Below the pieces are notes generated by a model. The model had not been told where the DNA came from and searched no databases. It saw only the letters and a list, made by a program, of their open reading frames with translations. From the NCBI GenBank assembly GCA_017643645.1, contig JAEPNB010000010.1, positions 85,671 through 149,670 of the forward strand: a stretch of 64,000 nt of DNA. The letters are read 5' to 3'. Made by a program: the position numbers and the translations under genes. Position 1 is the first letter of the stretch; the number at the start of each line of letters is the position of its first letter. The stretch comes from Balneola sp. Its GTDB lineage: Bacteria > Bacteroidota > Rhodothermia > Balneolales > Balneolaceae. Shown piece after piece: positions 63,449-64,000 of the stretch.

Positions 63449-63549
63449 ATAACAATAAGTTTTGGGGTAAAAAGGAATATCAGGTTTTGGGAACAGGAAA
63501 CAAAAAGTGAGCCCGGATTTGTATACACATTTGGTTGTGGTCATTGCAT

Positions 63550-63591
63550 ATTCCATGTAGGGGCGATTCATGAATCGCCCCTACATGGAAT
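63550..63591. repeat. 42-bp perfect palindrome upstream of the RAYT gene
   Basis: The centre CGATTCATGAATCG lies inside arms ending ATTCCATGTAGGGG and CCCCTACATGGAAT. The GTAGGGGCG core is shared with the palindrome within the transposase gene at 63950-63979. It is a typical REP-type substrate. Confidence 0.85.
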
Positions 63592-63671
63592 TGAACCCAA
63601 TAAATCATCTAGAAAAATCATCTGGATATTTTTTGTAAGGAATTCTGCCTTAACCTGTCTAACTATGTATC

Positions 63672-64000
63672 ATGAAGCAGAAAAAATTGCCAAACCGACA
63701 ATCCATGCGTTTGCAGGGTTATGATTATTCCAGCCCGGGATTTTATTTCATTACCATTTGTACCAACCAGAAAGAATATTTATTCGGAGATGTGATCAAT
63801 GGGAAAATGCATCTGAATGAATATGGGGTGGTTGCACATGGTGAATGGTTTAAAACAGAAGCCATTCGTGACAATGTAAATTTGGATGCGTTTGTGGTTA
63901 TGCCGAATCATATTCATGGGATTATCGAAATTATTGATAAAAACCCAATCGTAGGGGCGAATCGCGATTCGCCCCTACGTAATAAAATTGGAATCAATAA
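63672..64000 (+). CDS. REP-associated tyrosine transposase (Y1/TnpA_REP family), 3' part cut by window edge
   Basis: From the ATG at 63672 the frame is open to the window end (109 residues). MRLQGYDYSSPGFYFITICT at residues 12-31 and FVVMPNHIHGIIEI at residues 74-87 are the N-terminal strand and the HxH motif of Y1 single-strand transposases. The catalytic tyrosine lies beyond the window. A REP-type palindrome is embedded in the coding sequence and read as IVGANRDSPLR. These enzymes nick and move short palindromes rather than themselves. Confidence 0.92.
   Translation, partial: MKQKKLPNRQSMRLQGYDYSSPGFYFITICTNQKEYLFGDVINGKMHLNEYGVVAHGEWFKTEAIRDNVNLDAFVVMPNHIHGIIEIIDKNPIVGANRDSPLRNKIGIN
63950..63979. 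repeat. 30-bp perfect palindrome inside the RAYT coding sequence
   Basis: The arms CGTAGGGGCGAATCG and CGATTCGCCCCTACG are perfectly complementary. The sequence stays in frame with the transposase. It shares GTAGGGGCGA with the 63550 palindrome and its general form with the one at 11516. Confidence 0.85.

Overview
The window is a roughly 40% GC bacterial chromosome segment. I infer a marine Bacteroidota/Balneolota-type organism (Balneola or Gracilimonas relatives). The support is many Sec lipoproteins with short lipoboxes, PorT-like barrels, an OmpA protein with thrombospondin-3 repeats, an Mrp ATPase without the CxxC motif, a DUF3127 protein, a decayed type IX secretion sorting domain, and weak Shine-Dalgarno signals. 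The genus is not proven. No rRNA, tRNA, integrase or CRISPR array was recognised.

From 1 to about 49 kb the content is mostly core and household. It includes ComB (cut by the window edge), GcvT, Mrp, a TRIC channel, PutP-type and AGCS symporters, glutamate dehydrogenase, an M19 dipeptidase, DNA polymerase IV, an ECF sigma/anti-sigma operon, Aat, a large secreted zinc protease, a lipid kinase, MarC, an fRMsr-like GAF protein, TerB, MscS, an ABC exporter operon with an Lgt-like gene inside it, UvrA, an amidohydrolase, a membrane HExxH protein, a nitroreductase, OmpA/TSP3, a TlpA thioredoxin, a VOC protein and a large NMT1-PAS-histidine kinase. Intergenic spaces hold REP-like palindromes and 65-bp MITE-like elements.

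From 49.0 to 51.05 kb there is a repeat-rich stretch: a pilin-like gene, then about 1.2 kb without genes, with three copies of a dispersed repeat.

From 52.1 to 62.1 kb lies an accessory defence region. A plus-strand operon encodes Vsr, a C5-cytosine methyltransferase, an HpaII-like endonuclease and a BsaWI-like endonuclease. It converges on a minus-strand operon of a MORC/MutL-like GHKL ATPase, an unknown 281-aa protein and a DUF6339-like protein. Two single-gene modules follow, Fic and RhuM. The most striking feature is an 88-bp sequence: the 3' end of the M24 peptidase gene at 62.1-63.4 kb is repeated upstream of Fic and again upstream of the GHKL operon. Each copy keeps the reading frame and its own stop codon. 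This looks like serial insertion of defence cassettes into the 3' end of one gene, with the gene end restored each time.

The window ends in a RAYT-type Y1 transposase gene that carries a REP-like palindrome both upstream and inside its coding sequence.
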